Assembly (NCBI GenBank): GCA_023254815.1
Contig: JALRKI010000077.1
Location: 1 to 18,936, forward strand
DNA from: Flavobacteriaceae bacterium
Lineage (GTDB): Bacteria; Bacteroidota; Bacteroidia; Flavobacteriales; Flavobacteriaceae
Reading direction: 5' to 3'
Length of the DNA stretch: 18,936 nt
Below the pieces are notes generated by a model. The model ran no database searches and was not told the origin of the DNA. It worked only from the letters and a program-made list of their open reading frames with translations. A program made the translations under genes and the position numbers. Of the stretch, positions 1 to 7,507 are shown piece by piece (within the stretch, counting starts at the first letter, position 1; every line of letters begins with the position of its first letter).

Positions 1-282
1 GAAGAATTAGTAGCATATACGAGGATTTTTAAACCAGGGGACTATTTCAAAAACGCCAGTATTGGACGCGTTCTGGTGAAGGAAAGTTACAGAAATAGAA
101 AATTGGGGTATGATGTTATGAATGCTTCAATCAAGGCCATAGAGCTGGATTTTCACACTACAAGTATAAAAATTTCAGCTCAACAATACTTAGAGAAATT
201 CTATAAAAACTTGGGCTTTGTTACTGTTGGAACCCCCTATCTTGAAGATGGAATTCCTCATATTGGCATGATTAGAGGCTAG
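1..282 (+). CDS. GNAT family N-acetyltransferase, ElaA-like (5' partial)
   Basis: Frame 1 is open from the first base of the window to a TAG at 280-282 and gives about 93 residues of a protein that begins outside the window. The visible part matches the C-terminal two thirds of the ElaA branch of GNAT acetyltransferases: an early ELVAYTRIF stretch, ASIGRVLV, the acetyl-CoA loop RNRKLG, ISAQQYLEKFYKNLGF, and the ending YLEDGIPHI. ElaA proteins are about 150 residues, so roughly 55-60 residues should lie to the left. An internal ATG at 76 would lose the beta strand before the acetyl-CoA loop and is not the true start. GNAT proteins move an acetyl group from acetyl-CoA to an amine; the ElaA substrate is not clear from sequence. 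The gene converges on the OmpA-domain gene and the two stop codons share CTAG (279-282). Confidence 0.9.
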   Translation, partial: EELVAYTRIFKPGDYFKNASIGRVLVKESYRNRKLGYDVMNASIKAIELDFHTTSIKISAQQYLEKFYKNLGFVTVGTPYLEDGIPHIGMIRG

Positions 283-1106
283 TTGATTTTAACGATTTCA
301 ATTTCAACTCTTCGGTCAAATTTGCTAGGGCCTCCAAGAGGAAATTGATGCCCCAATCCTTTATAGTCCATCCGTTCTTTTTCAATGCCGTGAGACAAAA
401 AGTAATCGTAAATTCTTTTAGCACGTGCCACAGAAAGGTTGAATTTCTTTGTACGACGATCAATGGCATCGCTGCCAGAATCTGTGCAGCAGACATGTCC
501 AAGGATTAAAAAAGTAACCTCTTTTCTCTCCTTCAAAGTGTTGGTAATCATTTCTAAATTGCCCAAAGATTCCTTGAGAATGTCGCTATAACCCGTGCGG
601 AAAAGAATATTTTTTAATACGATTTTATCCCCAACTTTTAATTCTCCAGCAAGATCGACTTCTTTGTTTGCGACAACAACATCTGTTTTGACAAGGTCTG
701 GCTGCTCGTAACGTACAACAATATCGACGCGCCTGTTGAGTCCGCGCTGAGTGTCTGCTGACAAGTTGTCGTCTTGTCTCAAAAGGATTTCACCTTTGCC
801 GTCAACATATGAAATAAGGGACTTTTTGTGATTTTGTTCTACTAGGACATCTTGAATGACTACAGCACGGCGCATGGAAAGGTCCAAATTGTATTCATTA
901 GTTCCTCTGTCATCACAATATCCTATAATTTGAAAATCTTGAATGTCCAATTCGCTCAGACTGTTTGAAAACAATATAAGCCGTTGATTTTCGGTATTTG
1001 ACAATTGATCAGAATCGGTTTCAAAAAATACCTTGTGCGTTAATTCTGATTGCCCAATAATGACTTGAAAGCTGCTCATTACAAGAATAAGAACATAGCG
1101 AGACAT
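279..1106 (-). CDS. Tandem OmpA-like-domain envelope protein
   Basis: This is a 275-residue protein with a probable short signal peptide (about residues 1-18, ending near IIGQ) and no beta-barrel or TPR region in front. It seems to consist almost only of two OmpA/MotB-type domains. The first spans about residues 25-133, with GYCDDRG, the helix LSMRRA and the ending LNRRVDIVV. The second spans about 160-273, with GHVCCTDSG, LSVARAKRIYDYF, GLGH and FDRRVEIEI. Such domains normally bind peptidoglycan through an Asp and an Arg in these motifs, so I infer a periplasmic cell-wall-associated protein. The second domain departs from the usual spacing after its first motif and has a Cys-Cys pair. The gene starts 3 nt after the S41 peptidase stop, so the two are probably cotranscribed. 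The partner protein or process is unknown. Confidence 0.88.
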   Translation of the reverse strand: MSRYVLILVMSSFQVIIGQSELTHKVFFETDSDQLSNTENQRLILFSNSLSELDIQDFQIIGYCDDRGTNEYNLDLSMRRAVVIQDVLVEQNHKKSLISYVDGKGEILLRQDDNLSADTQRGLNRRVDIVVRYEQPDLVKTDVVVANKEVDLAGELKVGDKIVLKNILFRTGYSDILKESLGNLEMITNTLKERKEVTFLILGHVCCTDSGSDAIDRRTKKFNLSVARAKRIYDYFLSHGIEKERMDYKGLGHQFPLGGPSKFDRRVEIEIVKIN

Positions 1107-1109
1107 GCT

Positions 1110-2735
1110 TTATTTTTTTAAATAGTTGTTATAACGCCCTTTATCCAACAGTAAATTCATAGCTTCTGAAATGGCACTATCATTGCCTATTTTATATTTA
1201 TAAAGCCCCTCTAAGTAAAACAACCTCAGCGCAATTTCATAAGCCATTTGTCTTTTAAACGTCGATTTGGCCAATATTATTTGCTCCCTCTTCGACGCAT
1301 TAAGCTGGTCGTGTAAAATCTTGATGGCTTGATCCATGGACTCCGCCAAACTGTCATTGACCAATGCGCTTTCCAGTTGGACCAACATTTCTTCAGAAGG
1401 AATAGTGATTTTGGACTGTTCTAGGAATTGCTCAAATTCTTTTTCGGGGATGGATATATTCTCGTTTTGTATAAACATATTGAGGTCAGGCAGGCTGTTC
1501 AAATAGTCGAAAACAACCCCCTGCTCAAGAGCTTGTTTCACAATGGATGGGGTAGATTCTTCAGGAATTAAAACATCAGGAAACACGCCGCCGCCGTCAA
1601 AAACAGGCCGGCCATTTTTTGTTTTAAATTCTTGAAATTCATTCGAATTACGCTTTGTTGCCTCTCCTTTGTCGTTTCTGTTTCTATAATCTAACGCTTG
1701 AATACATCTTCCAGAGGGCGTGTAATATCGAGATATGGTAATTTTAAATTGTGTACCATAGGCCAGGGGCTTCTGTTGTTGCACCAAACCTTTGCCATAA
1801 CTTCTGTCGCCCATAATTACAGCTCTGTCAAGGTCTTGAAGCGCGCCAGCAACTATTTCACTAGCGGAAGCGCTTCTCCCGTTAATCAAAACAACAACTG
1901 GCAGGTCTAGCGCAATAGGTTCCTTTTTGGTGAGATATACCTGATTTTGTGATGGTAAATTGGATTTTGTAGACACCACTAATTCATTTTTTGGGATAAA
2001 AAAATTAACAATGTCTATCGCTTGTCCAAGAAGTCCACCGGGATTTCCTCGCAAATCAAGCACTAAACCGCTTAAGCCTTCATTTTTGAGCAATCGAATG
2101 GCTTGGTCCAGCTCAAAAGCAGAATTTGGAGTAAATTGCGTTAGCGCCACGTAACCCACGCTATTCTCCATCATTTGAAACAAAGGTACCGCAGAGGGCT
2201 CTTTATTGCTTCTGATGAGTTTGGCTTCAAAATTTTTGGCCTTGCGCTGAAATGAAACCAAGATTTCTGTACCATTACTTCCGGATAGCAATGCAGAAAG
2301 GTCGCCATTATAATTTTCTAAACTTATACCATCAGCTTTGGTGATGGTGTCTCCTACTAGCAGTCCACCCCTATCACACGCACCGTCTTTATATATTTCG
2401 ACAAGTTGAATCCCATTACTTGTGAGTTTGTATTTCGCTCCAATCGAGGCTTGGTCAGTTTCTTGTCTAAGTCGAGCCGACTCAATGTCTTGTTCGTTCA
2501 TGAACACAGAATAAGGGTCTAATGTGGACATCATTTCTGTGATGGCTGCGGTCATTAATTCTGCAGGGTTGGTTTCATCAACAAAGTTCAGTTGAATTTC
2601 TTTGAACAAAGTGTTGAAAATGTCCAATTGTTTCGATATTTCAAACAAATTTGGAGGAGTTGCGAAACCCCAAAGTGGGACCAAGTAAATCAGTGTATTG
2701 ACAAAATAGCGGGAAATAGAATAGAGTTTACTCAT
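1110..2735 (-). CDS. S41 family C-terminal processing peptidase
   Basis: This is a carboxyl-terminal-processing serine protease of the periplasm. The chosen start is the ATG at 2735, giving 541 residues with a hydrophobic signal sequence (about residues 1-26, ending LWGFA). The open frame runs 45 codons further up, but those lie inside rnpA, have no secretory character, and would place the signal sequence internally. A PDZ domain covers about residues 90-175 and the S41 catalytic domain about 185-395. The catalytic set is visible: Ser290 in RSASASE, Lys315 in SYGKG and Gln319 four residues later, matching the Ser-Lys-Gln arrangement and the 25-residue spacing of CtpB-type enzymes. The region from about 400 to 541 is a charged, mostly helical extension. 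The start overlaps the rnpA stop by 8 bp, suggesting coupled translation; the OmpA-domain gene follows after 3 nt. Confidence 0.95.
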   Translation of the reverse strand: MSKLYSISRYFVNTLIYLVPLWGFATPPNLFEISKQLDIFNTLFKEIQLNFVDETNPAELMTAAITEMMSTLDPYSVFMNEQDIESARLRQETDQASIGAKYKLTSNGIQLVEIYKDGACDRGGLLVGDTITKADGISLENYNGDLSALLSGSNGTEILVSFQRKAKNFEAKLIRSNKEPSAVPLFQMMENSVGYVALTQFTPNSAFELDQAIRLLKNEGLSGLVLDLRGNPGGLLGQAIDIVNFFIPKNELVVSTKSNLPSQNQVYLTKKEPIALDLPVVVLINGRSASASEIVAGALQDLDRAVIMGDRSYGKGLVQQQKPLAYGTQFKITISRYYTPSGRCIQALDYRNRNDKGEATKRNSNEFQEFKTKNGRPVFDGGGVFPDVLIPEESTPSIVKQALEQGVVFDYLNSLPDLNMFIQNENISIPEKEFEQFLEQSKITIPSEEMLVQLESALVNDSLAESMDQAIKILHDQLNASKREQIILAKSTFKRQMAYEIALRLFYLEGLYKYKIGNDSAISEAMNLLLDKGRYNNYLKK

Positions 2736-3090
2736 TGATGACGGAATTATTGTGTTTGATAAATTTAGCAAACAACGCGCCAGAACTTTTTTCAATCTCT
2801 TCAAAAGTCGGCAGTGTATTCCCAATGTACAATACCATAAAACTAGAGGGCGCATGACCCGAAGCGACAAGCAGAGGCCAACGACGTCTAACCGACTCTC
2901 TCAAAAGGCGCTTGATGCGATTGCGATCCACAGCCCGCTTAAAAAGCCGCTTGCTAACCGAAACCCCCGACTGCCATTCTACGTCAGACAAATGAAACAA
3001 AAGCAAAGGAAATTGTTTAATAACAGCGCCTTTGTCAAAAAGCAATGCTATTTGTTTTTCCTTTTTTAATCGACCTAATTTTGGTTCCAT
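2728..3090 (-). CDS. rnpA: Ribonuclease P protein component
   Basis: This is a 120-residue basic protein, the usual length for the protein subunit that works with RNase P RNA to remove 5' leaders from pre-tRNAs. The signature helix KRAVDRNRIKRLLRES lies at residues 51-66 and contains the RNR motif that contacts RNA. Before it is the expected beta strand region (VSVSKRLFKRAV), and after it a strand ending FMVLYIG. The ATG at 3090 is the only sensible start. The gene follows the M1 peptidase after 55 bp and its 3' end overlaps the S41 peptidase start by 8 bp. It is not next to rpmH, which is common in Bacteroidetes, where rnpA is often found in front of an S41 peptidase. Identification is firm. 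Confidence 0.97.
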   Translation of the reverse strand: MEPKLGRLKKEKQIALLFDKGAVIKQFPLLLFHLSDVEWQSGVSVSKRLFKRAVDRNRIKRLLRESVRRRWPLLVASGHAPSSFMVLYIGNTLPTFEEIEKSSGALFAKFIKHNNSVINE

Positions 3091-3145
3091 AGTTGAAGTA
3101 AATTACAAAAACAGAACGACAAAGTCATCCAAGACCTTGTTTTTA

Positions 3146-4972
3146 TTAATTTTCGGAAGGAAAGGTGTTGTTGGCTCTTTTGACGTCGGCCATTTTTTGA
3201 TCAGGATCAATGACAATTTTGCTAACAGATTTACTGAGAACCAAAGTATATGTGGGATAGGCCCAAGACCAACTCCTATGAACAACGACATCCTTAGCCA
3301 GAGGCTTCACTCCCCTCATCATAGTCAGTGGAATATGATGGTTTTCAACACTTCCGTCTTTGTAGGTCACTGATATATCGAGAGGCATTGGCATCAATCC
3401 TATCCTTTGGAGTTCGATTGTAGCCCCTTCACCAATTTCAGTAACCGAATTTACAGCGTAGTCAATTTGGTTAGTAGTTTGGGTCCAATCAGTGAGGTAC
3501 CAACTAAGTTCTGTTCCCGACACAAGCTCGGCACATCGGATAAAGTCGTTGGGAGAAGGGTGTTTAAAACTCCAGTCTTTAAAATATTTTTTCAACGTTC
3601 GGTCGAGATTTTCTTGACCAATCAAATAAGCCAATTGAGCCAAAAAAACGGCACCCTTGCTGTATGCCGTCACCCCATAGGCATAATTATAGTTGTAGCG
3701 ATCGGCGTGTGTTGACTGAGGCTGTTCTAGCCCAGACTCAGCCAGTCTTATATAACTTTTGTAAGATCCCAAATTTGCATTTTCACTATTGCGTCCCATT
3801 AGCTCGGCTTCGGCAATGTCACTAATGTAGGACGTGAATCCTTCGTCCATCCATTCGTGTTGAGATTCATTGGTGGCCAACAAAAACTGGAACCAAGTAT
3901 GAGCCATCTCATGAGCTGTTACCCCAAAAAGACTATCAAACGAGCGATTGCCCGTAATAAAAGTGCACATGCCATATTCCATGCCACCATCTCCAGCTTG
4001 GATTACTGAATATTGATCGTAGGGATACCTGCCAATTCGCTTGCTGTAGAAATCCATTAATTCGGCAGTCTTGGCTTGAAGTTTTTTCCAGTTGTCAATG
4101 ATACTTGGGTCATTTTGATAGAAAAAATGTAGCGTTGGCCCGTTTTTCATTTCGAGGGTGTCGTGAATATAGTCAGGATCGGCAGCCCAAGTAAAATCGT
4201 GTACCCTTGGAGCTTTAAAATGCCAACTCAATTTACTGCTGTTCGTAGGGTTAATTTTATTATTGGTATAACCATGGCCTATTTCCTCCGGGTTTTGAAG
4301 GTATCCCGTTCCCCCAACCACGTACTTTTTATCGATAGTAATGGTAACATCAAAATCTCCCCAAACACCGTAAAACTCTCTACCTATATAGGGGTCTGCA
4401 TGCCAGCCTTCAAAATCGTACTCTGCCATTTTAGGGTACCACTGAGCCATTGACAAAGAAACCCCTTCGGCATTGTTTCTTCCTGACCGACGAATCTGAA
4501 CAGGCACTTGACCATTGAACACCATATTAAAAATAGTTGTCTGACCGGGCTTGATAGGCTTATTGAGATCAACTTCCAAAATAGTTCCTGACACCGAATA
4601 TTTCAACGGCACTCCATCTTGACTCAGGTTGCTAACATTCAAAAAGCCAATTTCTTCAGGGCGCAATTTGAATATCCTGTCTGACACCCGAGCATCGGGA
4701 TCGGCAATAGTTCTTGAGCGAACGTCCATTTCGCTTCCTGGCTGGAAAGCGTTTGAATACAAATGATAAAAAACCCTATCCAATGTGTCAAGAGAGTTGT
4801 TGGTATATGTGAGCTCTTGAGTTCCGGTATAGTTAAACGTATTTACATCCATATCAACACTCATTATATATTCAACCTCTTGTTGCCAATAGCCATTGTC
4901 AAACCTTTGTGCTTGAGTAAATTGAATTGTCAAATACAACAGATACAGTTTTACGAGTGTTTTCATAAACAT
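3146..4972 (-). CDS. M1 family metallopeptidase (aminopeptidase-like), secreted
   Basis: This 608-residue protein begins with a signal peptide (LVKLYLLYLTIQFTQA, cleavage near residue 21), so it is exported, probably to the periplasm. It has the M1 features: the substrate-anchoring loop GGMEYGM (329-335, a variant of GxMEN with Tyr in place of Asn), the zinc motif HEMAH (354-358), and the third ligand Glu377 in DEGFTSY exactly 18 residues after HEMAH. The likely transition-state Tyr is 437 in AYSKG. The N-terminal beta domain covers about 25-260 and the catalytic domain about 270-500. It is shorter than PepN because the long C-terminal helical domain is absent, which is usual for Bacteroidetes members. 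There is no type IX secretion sorting domain. Starts at 4972 (MFMKT) and 4966 (MKT) are both possible. The gene begins 11 nt after the T-run of the terminator of the preceding S8 gene. Confidence 0.95.
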   Translation of the reverse strand: MFMKTLVKLYLLYLTIQFTQAQRFDNGYWQQEVEYIMSVDMDVNTFNYTGTQELTYTNNSLDTLDRVFYHLYSNAFQPGSEMDVRSRTIADPDARVSDRIFKLRPEEIGFLNVSNLSQDGVPLKYSVSGTILEVDLNKPIKPGQTTIFNMVFNGQVPVQIRRSGRNNAEGVSLSMAQWYPKMAEYDFEGWHADPYIGREFYGVWGDFDVTITIDKKYVVGGTGYLQNPEEIGHGYTNNKINPTNSSKLSWHFKAPRVHDFTWAADPDYIHDTLEMKNGPTLHFFYQNDPSIIDNWKKLQAKTAELMDFYSKRIGRYPYDQYSVIQAGDGGMEYGMCTFITGNRSFDSLFGVTAHEMAHTWFQFLLATNESQHEWMDEGFTSYISDIAEAELMGRNSENANLGSYKSYIRLAESGLEQPQSTHADRYNYNYAYGVTAYSKGAVFLAQLAYLIGQENLDRTLKKYFKDWSFKHPSPNDFIRCAELVSGTELSWYLTDWTQTTNQIDYAVNSVTEIGEGATIELQRIGLMPMPLDISVTYKDGSVENHHIPLTMMRGVKPLAKDVVVHRSWSWAYPTYTLVLSKSVSKIVIDPDQKMADVKRANNTFPSEN

Positions 4973-4983
4973 GGGATTAGATT

Positions 4984-5015
4984 AAAAAAAATCAGCCTTG
5001 CAGAAGCAAGGCTGA
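4984..5015 (-). terminator. Rho-independent terminator after the S8 peptidase gene
   Basis: A perfect 10-bp inverted repeat (TCAGCCTTGC, loop AGAA, GCAAGGCTGA; 4992-5015) is followed on the minus strand by eight T residues (4991-4984). The hairpin begins 10 nt after the S8 peptidase stop codon. It is the strongest terminator-like structure in the window and should end the transcript arriving from the usp-sulP-MBL-S8 side. The M1 peptidase ATG lies only 11 nt past the T-run. Confidence 0.88.
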
Positions 5016-5025
5016 ATGCGTTGGA

Positions 5026-6633
5026 TTATTTGGATCGTTGTGCCGCCAGAACCAGAGCGTTATAGGCATTGACAATGCGCCCAGATCGAGACAGTTTCAC
5101 AAAAGAACTGGTGCTGTTTGGGTCTCCTCCGACAATAACCTCTCTATTTATTTGCAGCCCAGAGTCCATCAGGATATGCTTGACTTCAGATGCCGAAAGT
5201 TTAGGGTAATATGAACGAATCAGAGCAGCAACACCCGCCGCTGACGGGGAGGCCATTGAGGTACCACTTTTTGTGTCGTACTCGTTTTCTGGCGTTGTTG
5301 AATAAACGCCAGATCCAGGAGCAAAGACATCTACATTGGTTGCACCGTAGTTTGAGAAACTAGAAACTAATTTGGTTCCGTAACTTGAGGTGATTGAACC
5401 AACAGTAAGGAAAGTGTCAGACACTTCTGGCCCTGTGCCAAAGGTATCATTAGGAAAAACGTTTACTGTGTCGATGTCGGCACCTTCGTTGCCTGCGGCG
5501 TTGACGATTAACACATCTTTGGACCCTGCGTATGCTATGGCCTCACGAACTTTGTCGCTATGAGGAGAATAGTATTTTCCAAAACTGGTGTTGATCACTT
5601 TCGCACCGTTATCGGCTGCATAACGAATAGCTAATGCTACATCTTTGTCGTATTCATCACCGTTAGGTACTGCCCGTACTGCCATGATTTTTACGTTATT
5701 GGCAACACCATCCATACCGATACCGTTGTTGCGTTCTGCGGCAATAATTCCAGCAACGTGAGTGCCGTGGCTTTCGGATTTCTTTACAGGCTTAATATTG
5801 TTGTCTCCATAATGAGTTTGAGAAAAATCGTCAGGATTATCTCCAGTTTTTCTGCCTCTGAAGTCAATATTGAAGTTGTAATTTACTTGATCGGAATAGT
5901 AGTCAATACCTCCTTGCAATTGGTCCATAGCCTCAGTAAGGGTGCCGAATCCGAATCCGTACATTTGTTTTGCGGCATTAATTGACTGGGATAATGTTTC
6001 GTCAGTGGTTTCAAGAGCATTAACCTCTTCGGCAGTAAAATCGGCCTTGCCAAAATAGTTGCTTAGAGCTTCTTGAGCCCCAGAGGCCATTTGAAATATT
6101 TGTTCGTATCTCGCCTTGCTGCTTTCTGCGCCGCTTCGGGTCTCTTCATATTCTGCCGAAGCTTCAGAAAATCTGGGATTAGAAGTGTCTCCACTAGCCA
6201 ATAGTCTTGTCAGCTCAAGTTGTTCGTCATAGGCAGCCCCAAGAAAGTTCCATCCGTGGATGTCATCGACAAACCCATTGTTGTCGTCGTCTTTTCCATT
6301 GTTAGGGATCTCGTCTGTGTTGACCCACACATTGTCGTTGAGGTCTTCGTGATCGATGTCAATACCTGAATCAATTACAGCTACGATTACGGTCTGTCCT
6401 TTTTTGCCAGCCAAAAGTTCGGCGTAAGCCTTGTCCACGCTCATGCCTGGAATAGTGTCTTTTTGGAGATCGAGCAATCCCCAGCGATGGCTCTGAGCCT
6501 CTGTTAAAGGCATTTCTTTTGGGGGCGTGTTATCAACGTTACTTACTGGAGTTGAGACTACTGCAGCAGCACCGCATCCTGCAAGTAAAATAGAAGCGAA
6601 CAAAATTGGAATAATGGACTTCATGCAATTCAT
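5026..6633 (-). CDS. S8 family (subtilisin-like) serine protease, lipoprotein
   Basis: This is a secreted subtilase of 535 residues from the ATG at 6633 (a second ATG at 6624 gives 532). The frame extends further upstream into the MBL gene, but these two starts put the signal peptide at the N-terminus and give the lipobox LLAGC with lipidated Cys20. The triad is Asp88 (VIDSG), His289 (SHGTHVAG) and Ser459 (SGTSMASP), with oxyanion Asn382 (AAGNEG). An insert of about 155 residues (about 130-285) separates the Asp and His blocks; it is acidic and helical and follows a calcium-site-like stretch (KDDDNNGFVDD, about 114-124). Long inserts here are known from other Bacteroidetes subtilases. No acidic surface-export signal follows Cys20, so I infer a periplasm-facing outer-membrane lipoprotein. 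It follows the MBL gene by 16 nt and ends at a strong terminator. Confidence 0.95.
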   Translation of the reverse strand: MNCMKSIIPILFASILLAGCGAAAVVSTPVSNVDNTPPKEMPLTEAQSHRWGLLDLQKDTIPGMSVDKAYAELLAGKKGQTVIVAVIDSGIDIDHEDLNDNVWVNTDEIPNNGKDDDNNGFVDDIHGWNFLGAAYDEQLELTRLLASGDTSNPRFSEASAEYEETRSGAESSKARYEQIFQMASGAQEALSNYFGKADFTAEEVNALETTDETLSQSINAAKQMYGFGFGTLTEAMDQLQGGIDYYSDQVNYNFNIDFRGRKTGDNPDDFSQTHYGDNNIKPVKKSESHGTHVAGIIAAERNNGIGMDGVANNVKIMAVRAVPNGDEYDKDVALAIRYAADNGAKVINTSFGKYYSPHSDKVREAIAYAGSKDVLIVNAAGNEGADIDTVNVFPNDTFGTGPEVSDTFLTVGSITSSYGTKLVSSFSNYGATNVDVFAPGSGVYSTTPENEYDTKSGTSMASPSAAGVAALIRSYYPKLSASEVKHILMDSGLQINREVIVGGDPNSTSSFVKLSRSGRIVNAYNALVLAAQRSK

Positions 6634-6649
6634 GGTCTTTGTTTTTAAG

Positions 6650-7507
6650 TTAAAATAATTCTTGGCATTTGTAGGTCTCATGGAGCCGAACGCCTTTGTC
6701 TGTGTGTTGCACCGAAATGATTTCGTTATGCGCATCGTGTTCCAAAAATAACAAATAATTGTAGTCAGCGGCAATTTTCAAAAACAATTCTTTTTCATTT
6801 AATGTCAACAAGGGTCTGGTATCATAACCCATCACATAAGGAATTGGCAAGTGTCCAACTGTTGGTAATAGGTCGGCCATGAAGGCGATGGTGTGTTCCT
6901 TGTATTTAATCAGTGGTATCATCTGCTTTTCGGTATGGCCATCAGCAAAAAAAGCCTCAAAACCCAATCCGGTATCAGAGGTTTGTTTGTCTGATGGACT
7001 TGGCACAAAGCACAATTGACCAGACTCCATCATAGGGTCAAGATTTTCCTTTAAGAAGGAGGCGCGTTCTCGTTTGTTGGGTTCTGTAGCCCATTTCCAG
7101 TGTTCCTTGTTGGTCCAAAGTTTGGCGTTTTTAAAAACAGGTTCAAGTCTTGTTAGACTGGAGTGCCATTTTACAGTTCCACCACAATGGTCAAAATGAA
7201 GATGCGTGTGAAAAACGTCTGTAATTTCGTCAGGATGAAACCCGCAACGGTTGAGTGAAGCAATTAAAGAATCGTTTCCCCAAGGCGAATAATAGCTAAA
7301 AAACTTTTCACTTTGTTTGTCACCCATCCCAGAATCAATTAGGATAAGTCGGTTGCCGTCTTCGATGAGCAGGCAGCGCGCTGCCATATCGATCAGGTTG
7401 TTATTGTCAGCAGGATTGGTTTTTTGCCAAATTGATTTAGGAACAACGCCAAACATGGCTCCACCATCAAGCTTAAAGTTCCCGGCATTTATAGAATAGA
7501 GCTTCAT
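6650..7507 (-). CDS. MBL-fold metallo-hydrolase
   Basis: This 285-residue protein has no signal peptide and so is probably cytoplasmic. It has a complete dinuclear zinc site of the metallo-beta-lactamase fold: HLHFDH (H102, H104, D106, H107), His191 in DGHT, Asp212 in FMADL and His257 in LEHDAH. The beta strand before the site ends LILIDSGMGD (about 54-63), as in lactonase-like and other hydrolase members. The substrate cannot be read from the sequence; lactonase, esterase or phosphodiester activity are all possible. The ATG at 7507 overlaps the SulP stop as ATGA, so it is translationally coupled to the transporter, and the S8 peptidase follows 16 nt later. Highly similar proteins are, as far as I recall, widespread in Bacteroidetes, so it is probably a conserved metabolic enzyme and not a resistance gene. 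Confidence 0.92.
   Translation of the reverse strand: MKLYSINAGNFKLDGGAMFGVVPKSIWQKTNPADNNNLIDMAARCLLIEDGNRLILIDSGMGDKQSEKFFSYYSPWGNDSLIASLNRCGFHPDEITDVFHTHLHFDHCGGTVKWHSSLTRLEPVFKNAKLWTNKEHWKWATEPNKRERASFLKENLDPMMESGQLCFVPSPSDKQTSDTGLGFEAFFADGHTEKQMIPLIKYKEHTIAFMADLLPTVGHLPIPYVMGYDTRPLLTLNEKELFLKIAADYNYLLFLEHDAHNEIISVQHTDKGVRLHETYKCQELF

Noticed and set aside
2752..3069. A 105-codon open frame on the + strand opposite rnpA
   Set aside because: It lies fully antisense to the clearly conserved rnpA gene, has no recognisable motif, and is expected by chance from the reading-frame composition.
6634..6774. N-terminal extension of the S8 peptidase frame into the MBL gene
   Set aside because: It would bury the signal peptide and lipobox 60 residues inside the protein; the starts at 6633 or 6624 give a normal lipoprotein N-terminus.
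6650..7507. Calling the MBL protein a beta-lactamase or quorum-quenching lactonase
   Set aside because: The zinc ligands are shared by many MBL hydrolases, there is no signal peptide, and no residue seen fixes the substrate.
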